64,000 nucleotides of DNA from Allomyces arbusculus. Lineage: Eukaryota; Blastocladiomycota; Blastocladiomycetes; Blastocladiales; Blastocladiaceae. Shown here one piece after another: positions 55,034 through 64,000 of the stretch. How positions within the stretch are numbered: position 1 is the stretch's first letter; each line of letters starts with the position of its first letter. The stretch is from positions 168,504 through 232,503 of the forward strand of contig JADHYV010000037.1 of the NCBI GenBank assembly GCA_027604705.1, given 5' to 3'. A program made the translations under genes and the position numbers. The notes beneath the pieces were generated by a model that saw only the letters and a list, made by a program, of their open reading frames with translations, had not been told where the DNA came from and ran no database searches.

Positions 55034-56761
55034 TCAGGCACCGAGTTGAAACGTCTTTTCTATGACCCACGCGCGCGCGTACTCGGCCGTGACCATAGTC
55101 TTGGCGTCAACGCCTGAAACCCATCCCTGACCACGCGGCTGGCCGTGATCGCCCATGTCCTCGAACGCGACACGCTCAGCGTGCTCGGCGATGGCCTTTT
55201 CGTCGAGAACACCCGCCCACGCCGTACCCGTACTGCTCGGCCAGGCATTGAGCATCAGCCGCGTCGGGCTATCTGGCACAGCCCACCCTTGGCCCGTCTC
55301 GAGCCCGCCACGGGCGCAAATGGCCGTCGACGCAACGTGAACCGGACGGCCGTCAATGCACCAGACCATGGCGCGGCCGCACGTTTGCCCGGCGGGACAC
55401 GTTCGGTGCGTCCATGCGGCCCAGTGCACGGCGTGGTCGTGGTGCAGCGTCGAGTCAAAGCGCATCTTTTTCCAGATTGGGTAACTTGGGGGTTCGCGCG
55501 GACCGACGTGTGGGTCCTTGTTATTCTTGCGGTCGCCGACGGTCTTGCGCGTATGGAACAGGTTGAGCTGCACCTGGCCCGGCCGCGACCCGAGCGTCTC
55601 GACAATGTCGGCCTCTTGGATGTGCGGCGGGTCGCGGTAGAGAAACACGGCTGAAACGAGACCCGAGGCGCGAGCACCGCGCATGCGCGCGCCAATGTCG
55701 AGTGCCGTCAGGGTGCCGGACGCGATGGGGACAGGCGGCGCGATCGTGTCGGTGGTGCGCAATTCGGCGGCCGTGTAGGGCTTGCCGCCGTGGCGCGAGG
55801 GCGTGACGTGCAAGCGCAGGCCGTGGTTGGCGACGGCGTTGGCGGGCGTGAACTGGGCCAAGTTGCCCTCGAACGAGTGCGTCGCGGCGGTCCAGTGCGG
55901 CTCAATATGGGGGCCGGTAAACCGGTCATTGATGACAGCGCGCGTTGCGGCCATATCAGTCGCGGCGGGATGGGCGCCAGCACAGCGCGCAAGGACAGCG
56001 TGCACGCGCATGTGCATCGCAACGTCGAAATCGGCGCGGATCGGCATGTCGGGGAGCACTTGCGGCGACGGAAGCACGGCGACGGCGCATCCGCGCATCT
56101 TGAAGTCCATGGCGACTTGGTCGGCGAGTGGGGTCGACCAGGTGCGCACGTCGGGCAGGACCGTGATCTCGCGCGCGCCGGTCACAGGCACGGCGCTATT
56201 CGGTTTGGCAGGCCATGTGACGGTGCCAGCGTGCAGCAACGCGTCAACGGCCCAGACGTTGCGGTGGTCCGCGTCGTTGATGGTCGCGTAGTGAAACACG
56301 ACGCGCACAGGCACCTCGCCGGAGAATGCGGCAGGGATTAGTGCGGCAGGTCCCTCGGCATGCTCAACGCGTGACCGAGGGCAGGTGTAGAAGGAGGCAA
56401 CCTCGACGCAATCAACGTTGGCGTTCGCATCGGCGACAGCAGGCAGACCCCAGGCGGCGTGGACGTGGCCCGTGGCGAGGTCCTCGAGGTGACTGCCCAC
56501 AACGACTTGCACTCCCCTGGAGAGCGCGGCAACGGGTACGAGGTCGAAGGCCAGGTAGCCAAAGCCGAGGCCGTTGGTGTCCTTGGCGAGATGATCTGGG
56601 ATCGGGAAGTAGCCCTTGGCCCAGTCGACGCGCGATGTGGGCGCGCCGGCACGGCTTAGTGTGCCCGTGGTGAGCGGGGGCGCGAGTTGGCGCGCGCTGT
56701 CGTGCGTGCAGCGCGTGAAGGCGGTGCCGACGATAGCAACGAGGCCAGCGGTTGCGGCCAT
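55034..56761 (-). CDS. Secreted GH16-like glycan-active protein with unusual N-terminal domain
   Basis: Single exon, 575 aa from ATG 56761, which has a strong context. A signal-peptide-like start (MAATAGLVAIVGTAF) is followed by about 300 residues I do not recognise (WAKGYFPIPDHLAKDTNG, GEVPVRVVFHYATIND). From about residue 330 the protein resembles family 16 glycosidases/transglycosylases: GKPYTAAELRTTDT, SGLVSAVFLYRDPP, the catalytic-type ExDxxE as EADIVETLG (E about 383, D 385, E 388), VQLNLF, then WAAWTHRT, VWCIDGRPV and PTRLMLNAWPS. GH16 enzymes act on beta-1,3-glucan or link chitin to glucan in the wall. The open frame extends upstream to 57604, but that part reads as low-complexity Arg/Gly and is probably not coding. 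Confidence 0.78.
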   Translation of the reverse strand: MAATAGLVAIVGTAFTRCTHDSARQLAPPLTTGTLSRAGAPTSRVDWAKGYFPIPDHLAKDTNGLGFGYLAFDLVPVAALSRGVQVVVGSHLEDLATGHVHAAWGLPAVADANANVDCVEVASFYTCPRSRVEHAEGPAALIPAAFSGEVPVRVVFHYATINDADHRNVWAVDALLHAGTVTWPAKPNSAVPVTGAREITVLPDVRTWSTPLADQVAMDFKMRGCAVAVLPSPQVLPDMPIRADFDVAMHMRVHAVLARCAGAHPAATDMAATRAVINDRFTGPHIEPHWTAATHSFEGNLAQFTPANAVANHGLRLHVTPSRHGGKPYTAAELRTTDTIAPPVPIASGTLTALDIGARMRGARASGLVSAVFLYRDPPHIQEADIVETLGSRPGQVQLNLFHTRKTVGDRKNNKDPHVGPREPPSYPIWKKMRFDSTLHHDHAVHWAAWTHRTCPAGQTCGRAMVWCIDGRPVHVASTAICARGGLETGQGWAVPDSPTRLMLNAWPSSTGTAWAGVLDEKAIAEHAERVAFEDMGDHGQPRGQGWVSGVDAKTMVTAEYARAWVIEKTFQLGA

Positions 56762-57461
56762 GCTTGCAGCGGTCCACGGCGTCGGCTGGTGCTCGAGAGT
56801 GGGCTGCAGGCGCGTCGCTTCGCGGTCGTCGCGGGCTGCAGTCAGGGCGGCCGTCCCGTCGCGGCGTGACGATCGTGGAGAGCGCGTGTTGGCTGGTCGG
56901 CCAGAGGAGTGACGCGGATGCAGTGCGGCGCCACGTCCCTCTTCTGCAGCGACAGGCAGCGGCCGCCTCCAGCAGCGCTCGCACTCGCGCTGCGGTTGGG
57001 CTGCGCTGCGCCTCTCATTTCGGTCGACTGCTTCGCACCGCCGCAGGCAACCGCCCGCCTGGCCGCGCCGGCCCCCACCTCGCGCTCGCCCGCGCCCTCC
57101 CCTCGCCCGCAAGCGACCTCTCTCTTCTCGGCCCTTCTCGAGCTGGGCAAGCGCCCGTCCACCCCGCGCCCTGCTCAGCCGCCCCGGCCGCCCCCGCTCT
57201 CCGCCTTGCTGCACGCGATCCGGCCCGGCAACTCCACGCTGCCGTGACCGCCAACTTCCCGACACATCTCGACCCAACTCCGCGCGCCCAAGCAGCACCT
57301 CCTCGCTTCGAACACCGGCTCGGCTGCACGCTTGCATATCCGCGCGCCACGCTCGGCTGCCGCCACTTCGCCACTCGGCCCGGACTGCCTGTGCTTCTCG
57401 GGACGCCGACGACGACTCGACGACGTTCTTGCTGCCAAACAACCTCCACAACCGACCTTCA
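56762..57461. promoter_or_regulatory. Divergent promoter region, GH16-like / kelch-TM 2
   Basis: 700 bp between two divergent starts encoding secreted or membrane proteins. It is GC-rich with many incidental open frames on both strands. No motif is recognised. Confidence 0.4.
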
Positions 57462-59577
57462 ATGCGCACTGCCGCCACGCCGTCGTCGCCGTTGTGGGCC
57501 GGCACCGGCCTGGCACTGAGCCTGGCCGTCGTTGTCCTGCTCGCCGCAACGCCCATGCCCGCCAACGCGGCGTCCTCTTTTTCCCTCACCACCTCGCAGG
57601 CCACGTCGGCCAGCGCCTGTGCCGTCGTCGGATCGCGCTTGTTCGTCTTTGGTGGCTACGGTGGCAGTGCGTGTCCGGCCACCTGCGTCTTCAAGTATCC
57701 ATCATACTACCGCCGCGAACAACTCTTTCTGACGTGACGACCCCGTTTCCATTCCCTCAGACTCGGGTTCAACGTCGACCTCGCTCGCCAATGGCGTCTA
57801 CTCGATCGACGTCAACAAGACCATTGCCACGGGCTCGGCCGCCGACTTCAAGACGCACGGCACCATTGATTCGTCCCTTGCCGGCATGATCAACCAGGTC
57901 GCGCTCGTCCAGTCCAACAACAAAGTCTTCCTCGCCGGCGGGATTCGCATGCCGACCACGTCGAGCCCGGCCACCGACGTCAACAAGGCCACCTATGTTT
58001 TTGATCCGTCTGCAGGCTCGACCAGCACGCAGTCAACGACTCTCTCCCTGGCGCTCAAGCACACCATTCAGCAGTCGGCTGCCGTCGCGGACGGCTCCTC
58101 CAAGCTATACCTCTACGGCGGTGTGGCCCTCGGCAACATCACCAACCTCAGCTGGCTCGCCGTCGTAAACAGCGGCGGCGTCGTCGCCAACTCGAACATC
58201 ACGTCGTCGGGCCCTCCCGCGCGCCAGCTCGGGTCCATGGGTCGCCTCAACTCGACGCACTTGTACCTGAGCGGCGGGTTCGTCGACACGGGCAAGTTCC
58301 TCGACGACATGTGGCTGCTCGAGGAATCCTCGCGCACCTTCACCAGCCTCGACTACTCGCTCTACCACGCGCGCTACCAGCATAGGACGCTATTCTATGA
58401 TGACCGATACATCATTCACATTGGCGGTTTCTCGGCCAACTCGCCCTACACGCTCATCGAGTACCTCGACGTGACGCTGAGCGTGTCGCAGGCCGGAACC
58501 ATTGTCAACCCGTCGAACGGGCCCAAGTCGCTCGTGACCGGGTGTGCCTACCTCGAGGGCAATGTGATCGTCTACGTGGGCGGCCGCCAAACGACCAACG
58601 ACCTCGGTCTCGCCGAGGGCCCGTTTGCGTCGTTTTTGAACCTGTTGCAAATCTTGCCGCAGACTGACGGCTCGCTGCAGTTCAAGTGGGTCACAGGTAC
58701 CGCATCGAGCTCGTCGCGGTCAGGCGGGACCTCGTCGACACCGTCCACTACACCGGGTGTCGATGACCCGTCTACTCCGTCGTCGTCGTCGTTTGGGACG
58801 GGCGCCATCGTTGGCATCGTGGTCGGCGTCTTGGTCGTTGCAGCCGCCGTCCTGTTTGTCATGCGCAATCGCATTCGCTCGAACCGCACGCCACGGCCAG
58901 TGCCCGAGTCGGCGCCGCTGTCCCCGCCGCCCATGGCGCCCGTCGCGCCCGTTGCCGGCACTTTTCCGCCGCCGCCGCCACCGCAACCGTCGGCGGCGCA
59001 GTTCGCGCCACAGATGCAGCACCAATCTCAGCAGCTGCAGCAGCAACAGCCGTTCTCGACGCTGCCGCAGTACCAGCAAGCGCCTCCCCTCGCACCTCAG
59101 TACCCGCCGTCTCCCGCACCGCAGTACCCACCGCCGCCATCAACCTCTGCACCTTGGTCGCCCGCGGCCACGGTTCCAGCGTCCATGGCCATGCCCGTCC
59201 CGGCTCCACCGCCTCCGCCCAAGCATCCGAACGCGGGCGGCGGGCCGGCCGTGGGTCTTGCTGCCGCGGCCGGAAATGCGGCGGGAATGGCCATGCCCAC
59301 TGCGCCCACAGCACCTGCCTCGCTTCTTGGGGCGCCGACAACTCACACGTCACGGCCATTGTCTGCTGTCTCGGACACACCCTCGTTTGTGCCTGGTCCG
59401 TCGTTCCCAGTGATGAAAAAGGAGGAGAGCAGCGACACGATGTATTTGCCAGGTACTGTTCAGCAGGGCCAAAGTGCAGGTGGCCCAAACCAGCAACCGC
59501 TCGCCCACCCGCAGCCAGCAACAGGGACGGGGCGGCCTGCTGCCCAGGTGGAAGAGGACACGCTGTACCTTGCTTGA
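57462..59577 (+). CDS. Kelch-repeat type I transmembrane protein (copy 2)
   Basis: Exons 57462-57666 and 57761-59577 around a 94-bp intron give 673 aa. The signal peptide core is LALSLAVVVLLAAT, ending near PANA. Kelch-like blades include CAVVGSRLFVFGGYGG, KVFLAGGIRM, KLYLYGGVALGNI, HLYLSGGFVDTGKFLDDMW, YIIHIGGFS and VIVYVGGRQ. The membrane helix lies at about 414-436 (AIVGIVVGVLVVAAAVLFV). The cytoplasmic tail is Pro/Gln/Ala-rich and ends with MYLP and the terminal DTLYLA. Ectodomain blade order and the stalk match the copy at 49131, but the intron found there between the R and T of YQHRTL is absent, so the two genes differ by one intron. Confidence 0.87.
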
Positions 59578-60082
59578 TGATCAGTGCCTCCTTTTTGCAG
59601 TGCCTAGAACGATAAAGTCCAGTTTGTGCCCCTTGATTGTCAACGTGCTGCATCGAAGGGCGAGCCGTTGATGCACCTCCTTGCCTACCACCTTCTTGAA
59701 TACCTTGGTCTTGTTTGACGTGGCTGAGGAGGCAAACACAGGCATCATGTCAAATCCAAGGACTCGTTCAATCCTACAAGGGAGATTATAATGAATATGG
59801 ACGACATGTAATCATTGATGTGAAGCAGAGCCACCCTTTTAGCTCCTTTTGCATGTTTGTTTTTGCTGATTCCTGCTTGTCATCCCCCCCCCCCCCCCAT
59901 GCATATACACGCCCAAACTGTACCTCTGGGTACATCAGGCTGATTCTACACTTGACATCATATCACTTCCAAGCATCAAACAGGTCATAGTTATCATCAG
60001 CAAAGTTGGTAGCACATGATACATATGCGGCAGGAGTAGCCAGGGCAGGATATTGAGAAGCTAAATTGGCAACCTCATGTCA

Positions 60083-60285
60083 ACATGTTCAGTGTGCATT
60101 TGTTACTTTCTTTTGCCATTGTCCTTCGTCGCTTAGGTTTTGTTGGAGCAGTTTGAGTCAGATCCATGTGTAAATGATGGTGGCAACCTAGGTTATGGTT
60201 GCCACCCCTGTTGAAGTGCAGAGTGCACACACGCCAAAGGAATTCTTTCTCCCACTTGACCCTCTGAAAGAGCATGGCAAACAGC
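60083..60285 (+). repeat. Hairpin-bearing repeat, copy 1 (putative LTR fragment)
   Basis: Starts TGTTCAGTGTGCATTTG and contains CAGTTTGAGTCAGATCCATG and the hairpin GGTGGCAACC (60179-60188) / GGTTGCCACC (60197-60206). It then has GAAGTGCAGAGTGCAC and ends near GAATTCTTTCTCCC. The same order occurs at 62645 and, inverted, at 63180 and 63930. Confidence 0.65.
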
Positions 60286-60350
60286 GACCTGTCACTGCAA
60301 AAGTGTGCACTGGCAGCTGAGTCAACTGGGGCTCTGTGCAAGACGTGCAC
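60240..60350 (-). pseudogene. Copia-type aspartic protease remnant
   Basis: The minus frame reads VDSAASAHFCSDRSLF, matching the copia protease phrase D[ST]GASxHxxxDxxLF with the active-site DSG changed to DSA. It breaks off into the hairpin repeat at its 3' side, so the rest of pol is missing. Confidence 0.55.
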
Positions 60351-60516
60351 GTGCCAACAAAGGCATCAATGTGCATGGTCATGGTGATGGTGAGTATCTG
60401 GTACTTCATAATTCCAGCATCGACATAAATGACGGGTGGGTACATGCTGGGTGGCAATGCCATGCCCTGATTGCTTTGACCTTCAAGTCTCACGTTCTCA
60501 GGGCAGAGGGTGACAA

Positions 60517-61095
60517 TCAGGTAGTGTGCAAATCCATCAAATTCAGCAGCACTAAAACAACACCAGTGGCGTCTGCACCATGGGCGAACGCCATCAAACG
60601 CTCATACTCTTCAACCAACAAATGCACCATGGCGCGCTCCTCTCTGTTCTTGGCTGCGATGTTCGCGTCCTTTTTCTTGCACCAGTGCGAGCTTTTGGCG
60701 CCGCCCTTGCTCTGTTGGTCGTGGTGTGGGCAGACATGGGCATAATGGCTTCTCTTGCCATAGTTGTAGCACGCATTCGTGCCCTTGTGCTTTGTTATGG
60801 CAAGCGCTTGCACCTCAGACCCAGAACTGCCCACAAGCTGGTCTGCAGCACCTTTGAAGCAACATCTCTTCATAGCACTCATCCAACGAGAGCACTGTTG
60901 GCGAATACTGAGGTGGCAGTGATGCAAGCAGCATGAGTACCAAAATGAGTCAGCAAAACTGGTGTGCAGGTGTGATGACGATTTGGCGTGTTCATGGCGC
61001 CAAATCACATCAAGACGACGCTGCAAATTGGCAATGTGTTTGCACACTGCTGCAGCGCCAGAGCCTGACATGGGCTTTGTGAACAGCCCCTTCAC
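60517..61095 (-). pseudogene. Ty1/copia gag remnant with degenerate zinc knuckle
   Basis: A 192-codon frame with a copia-gag-like helical region and a CCHC knuckle of correct spacing in which the second Cys is Tyr (CYNYGKRSHYAHVC). A basic stretch and MVHLLVEEYERLMAF follow. The protease remnant lies downstream on the same strand, consistent with gag-pol order. The element is disabled. Confidence 0.6.
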
Positions 61096-61604
61096 ATTTG
61101 TGAGGTGGGCTTGGACAGATCGTTTATCAAATCAAGCACGCTGTGGGGACACAAATGGCTTCCGGGGCAAGGTGCTGTCACAAAGCAGGCAGAGGAGAAG
61201 GGCGGGGGGAGCCCAGGCTCAGCAAGAGGCACAGGTGATCGTAAGTGTCCTGTTTCGCTGCAAAGCTAGCAGTGCACAAACGGCCTGGAGGCGGGAGCAA
61301 ACCGAAGGGGAACGCCACAGATAGATCGCAAAAACGTCTCCACCCGTCAAACCCTCCCGTAAATCGTTCCCTGGTGCACCGATTGTGCGGAACGATGCGG
61401 TCCGTCTTGCTCGCTTCGCGCAAAGGCGTGCGCGTTGCGGTCGTACTTCAAACGTCGCGCCAACAGAAAGAGAAAACGGGCCTGCACATACCTGTCGTCA
61501 GAGGGGACAGCCATTTTGCGCGTGGGACCTGGGCGGGCGGCACTCGTCGCGCACCCTCGAAACCCGGTCAAAATGTGCGCGTCGACGATGGCTGTGGCGA
61601 AACT

Positions 61605-61670
61605 CTGAGCGACAGGGACGAAACACGTCAGCGGGCAGTCCTCTTTCAGTGGGGCAGGGCAGGCGTGCGC
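61605..61670. repeat. 66-bp direct repeat, copy 1
   Basis: From CTGAGCGACAGGGACGAAAC to CAGGGCAGGCGTGCGC. It differs from 61755-61820 at about three positions. Confidence 0.85.
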
Positions 61671-61754
61671 CGTGTATTCCACTCTGACACTGACGACATA
61701 GACAAATAATATGCAAACCAAATGGTAAACAACAAAAGGGAAAACAGTACGGAC

Positions 61755-61820
61755 CTGAGCGACAGGGACGAAACACGTCAACGGGCAGTCCTCTTTCAGC
61801 AGGGCAGGGCAGGCGTGCGC
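61755..61820. repeat. 66-bp direct repeat, copy 2
   Basis: Near-identical second copy, offset by 150 bp in the same orientation. The intervening AT-rich segment is not duplicated. Confidence 0.85.
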
Positions 61821-62644
61821 AAAGGACACCCGCCCATGGGCCACCAACTCTTTTGAACTCGCCCCGCGACGTGCACGCCGTCGCTCAGGGGAACACAACA
61901 AACAGCAGAGAGGCCTGGGCCCTCAGCAGCACGCACATCGGCGACGGTGGCGGCCGCAAACCGTTTCTGCGCGCCAGCCTTCGCACGACAGCGTCGTGGG
62001 GCGCATTAGCCGCCACCGGCTCGGCCCAAAGAGAAGGGGAGAGAGGGAGGAGAAGGAAGCCAGCGTCGGTGACTGCTGGTTGGACTCACGCGCGACCACG
62101 TCGTGCGCCTGCAGACAGTGGTCCATCGTGCTGGTCCTGGCATGGGACCAGGACAAGGTGCGCCGGCTTCATCGACGCCACGCTTCGGCGGGCGCGATCA
62201 ACTCGCGCGGAAGAAGGGGCCAGCTCCCGTTGTCGCGGCCGGGCGCGGCGAGGCGGCAGAGAACGGTGACGAGGACGGAAAGGTGGAGGCGCGCAACGTT
62301 GCGCATTGACGACAGTGGTCCTGATGAAGAGAGGACTGGAGGCGGTCGTGACAGGCCACAAACAGCAGCCTGAGGTCGTGGCATATTTATGCGGGCAGAA
62401 GCGCGGCAGGAGGTGTGTAAGGAAATGAAAGGAAAAGGGCCAGGGAGTGAACTGCTGGTGTGAGCAAAGTCAGGTTTGAGCCGGCGACCTCGACTCAGTG
62501 GCCAGGAGTCAGTGATCCGTCCTGGTCGCACGAACTGCCGCTGCCCAGATCTGAATCCTGCTGCCAAGCACCGACAGGACTGTTGAGGGCGCTGTCTGAC
62601 GGTGGCCCTGCGACAATGCATTGTCGAATTGTTTGGCTTGCGTT

Positions 62645-62815
62645 AGTTTCTTTCCTTTGCAATTGTTCTTTGTCGTTTAATTGTTGGGGCAGTTTGAGTC
62701 GGATCCACATGTAAATGATGGTGGCAACCTAGGTTATGGTTGCCACCACTGTGAAGTGCAGAGTGCACTTCACCAACTGAATTCTTTCTCCCTGCTGAAC
62801 CTTGTGAGAGGTTAT
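62645..62815 (+). repeat. Hairpin-bearing repeat, copy 2 (putative LTR fragment)
   Basis: Same order as copy 1: TTTCTTTCCTTTGCAATTG, GGGGCAGTTTGAGTCGGATC, hairpin 62720-62729/62738-62747, GAAGTGCAGAGTGCAC, then GAATTCTTTCTCCCTGCTGA and ACCTTGTGA. Confidence 0.65.
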
Positions 62816-63179
62816 GAGCCCTGGGCGAATCCTAAGCACTCACTGACCGAATGAACACTGCTGAACGACTCATCATGGACCTGCTGCTGCTGCTGCTGCC
62901 AATTTTTGGTGCATCTCGACCCCACCCACCTATCAACCAGGGGGTGCCATGCCAACCCATCTGTTTTGACCACAATGACTAAAAACAACCAAAACCCACA
63001 CCACTACTGCTTGAAACTTGCTGCATCTGCTTGTGGAAATGCAATGCTGCTTTGTTTTGAATCAATTTTGACAATTTTGCCAATTTTTTGACCTGCACCA
63101 TGACTATCACCACCACCTTGTCCATGTCAATCAAGACACCAATTTCTGGCCAACCAGCAACAATTGAGATGTTTCACAA

Positions 63180-63360
63180 GGTTCAGTGGGGAGAAAGAAT
63201 TCCTTTGGTGAGTGCACTCTGCACTTCATGGTGGTGGCAACCATAACTTAGGTTGCCACCTTCATACACATGTGGATCCGACTCAAACTGCCCCAACAAA
63301 GAAACAACAAAAGGAAACGGCAAAGGAAAGAAACAAAAGTGAGCTGAACACTTTGACACT
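63180..63360 (-). repeat. Hairpin-bearing repeat, copy 3, inverted
   Basis: The reverse complement carries the same landmarks (hairpin arms 63233-63242 and 63251-63260). On the minus strand it follows the RNase H remnant after a purine tract (TGTGGGGGAGTG), as expected for a polypurine tract and the start of a 3' LTR. Confidence 0.6.
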
Positions 63361-63379
63361 CCCCCACAGTGAGTGTTCC

Positions 63380-63930
63380 CTACATGTGCAGGACAGGCAC
63401 CTCAGCAATCCAAATCATGTCGCGCAGCTTGCAGAATGCAGGGGCAGTGAGCAGCTTGGTCAAACTGTCAGCAATCTGGTTTTCCATGTCCACGTGCTGC
63501 AGGGCAATCATCTTCTTGGCGACTTGGTCCTGCAACCAGTGTGCATGGATCTCGATGTGCTTGGACAAGAGTAGTGCATCCTTGGCAATGCACTCCGCTG
63601 ATTCGTTGTCCTCCATGAGTGGCATTGGTCCATCCTGCTTGAATCCAAACTCCTTGAGCAATGTGTGCATTGTGAGAATCGTGTCACTGGCCAAGCTTGC
63701 CAATACATACTCAGCAGCCATGGTCAACTTTGCCATGAGTGTCTCCTTCTTTGAGCACCAGGTGATGGGGCTGCCACCAATCCATACTACAAAACCCAAT
63801 GTTGACTTGCGGTGACCACGATCTTCAGCCCAATCGGCATCAGCAAACACTTCAAGATTCATGTCCTTGCCTGAGAACTTGATGCCAAGGTTTGACGTCC
63901 CCAACAGGTACCCAATGAGTGTTGGAGTGT
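63380..63930 (-). pseudogene. Ty1/copia RNase H remnant (3' end of pol)
   Basis: The minus frame encodes the C-terminal end of copia pol: LEVFADADWAEDRGHRKST, GFVVWIGGSPITWCSKKE, the DNESAECIAKD block, SKHIEIHAHWLQDQ and a closing IADSLTKLLTAPAF. Coding sequence continues upstream of the first Met (PTLIGYLLG) to about 63928, where it stops abruptly at another copy of the hairpin repeat. Reverse transcriptase and integrase are absent. Confidence 0.85.
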
Positions 63931-64000
63931 TCAGCTCACATTTGTGTTTCCCCTTTGATGTTTTTCCTTTGTCGTTTCACCGCTGGAGTTGTGTGAGTTG
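63928..64000 (+). repeat. Hairpin-bearing repeat, copy 4, cut by window edge
   Basis: GTGTTCAGCTCACATTTGTG and the following T/C-rich stretch match the reverse complement of 63310-63352. It truncates the RNase H remnant at its 5' side, so it probably reflects a later insertion or rearrangement. Confidence 0.55.

Larger units (their letters stand above)
59578..64000. other. Repeat and retrotransposon island
   Basis: 4.4 kb at the window's right end with no intact host gene. It holds copia-type gag, protease and RNase H remnants on the minus strand, at least four copies of one repeat in both orientations, a 66-bp direct duplication, a C homopolymer at 59886 and a (CTG)5 run near 62880. Confidence 0.75.

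Noticed and set aside
56762-57604. 281-residue N-terminal extension of the GH16-like frame
   Set aside because: Arg/Gly/Ala low-complexity sequence that overlaps the start of kelch-TM 2; the signal peptide at ATG 56761 argues for the shorter protein.
59880-59900. C homopolymer as a possible functional element
   Set aside because: Simple slippage tract in repeat DNA with no supporting context.
61347-61901. Minus-strand frame with a repeated peptide near HACPxxLKEDCPLTC
   Set aside because: The peptide repeat is simply the 66-bp DNA duplication read in one frame.
62440-62560. tRNA-like sequence on the minus strand (GACTC/GAGTC stem, TCAAA loop)
   Set aside because: Anticodon loop would be nine bases, the T-stem does not pair and no acceptor stem is found.

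Overview
This window is eukaryotic nuclear DNA from a GC-rich fungus. Every multi-exon gene is interrupted by short spliceosomal introns, mostly 60-100 bp with GTACG/GTGCG-type donors. The gene set (HAK potassium transporter, Cch1 calcium channel, Zn2Cys6 factor with a fungal-specific middle domain, Vid27, Snx41/Atg20, Spo7, Vps3844) is fungal. The GC bias, short introns, kelch-transmembrane proteins and ADAM protease suggest an early-diverging zoosporic fungus, most likely Blastocladiomycota (Allomyces/Catenaria-like). That placement is inference. A run of 10 Ns shows a draft assembly.

Layout. 1-8261: the 5' part of a HAK/KUP potassium transporter (minus, cut by the window edge), mitochondrial-type asparaginyl-tRNA synthetase (minus) and a TLDc-like protein (plus). 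8262-10977: repeat-bearing convergent spacer. 10978-21610: Cch1 calcium channel (minus) divergent from a coiled-coil protein (plus). 21857-26367: a conserved-looking unknown protein (minus) divergent from a leucine-rich-repeat transmembrane protein (plus). 26368-29368: a second repeat-rich convergent spacer containing a nearly complete MITE-like element and the assembly gap. 29369-41030: five minus-strand genes in a row: Zn2Cys6 factor, Vid27, Misato/Dml1 and coproporphyrinogen oxidase, with an AT-richer spacer before the last. 42122-48213: ADAM metalloprotease (plus), Snx41/Atg20 sorting nexin (minus) and ACOT13-like thioesterase (plus). 49131-59577: kelch-TM protein 1 (plus), Spo7 (minus), Vps3844 (plus), a GH16-like secreted protein (minus) and kelch-TM protein 2 (plus). 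59578-64000: a retrotransposon graveyard with Ty1/copia gag, protease and RNase H remnants and a hairpin-bearing repeat in both orientations.

Gene models were rebuilt by hand. In each complete model the exons sum to a multiple of three and the joins restore family motifs (the sixth Cys of the zinc cluster, HELGH of the ADAM, AsnRS and Misato cores). Start codons are the least certain part.

The genes do not form an operon-like pathway. Many of them act at membranes or the cell surface: K+ uptake, Ca2+ entry, LRR-TM, ADAM, two kelch-TM proteins and a GH16-like wall protein. The most unusual points are the 574-residue PKA-site-rich extension on the HAK transporter, the LRR-TM protein with a large unrecognised cytoplasmic region, the paired kelch-TM proteins with a shared tyrosine-containing C-terminus, very short introns of 34 and 39 bp, and a possible stop-codon readthrough extension in Vps3844.
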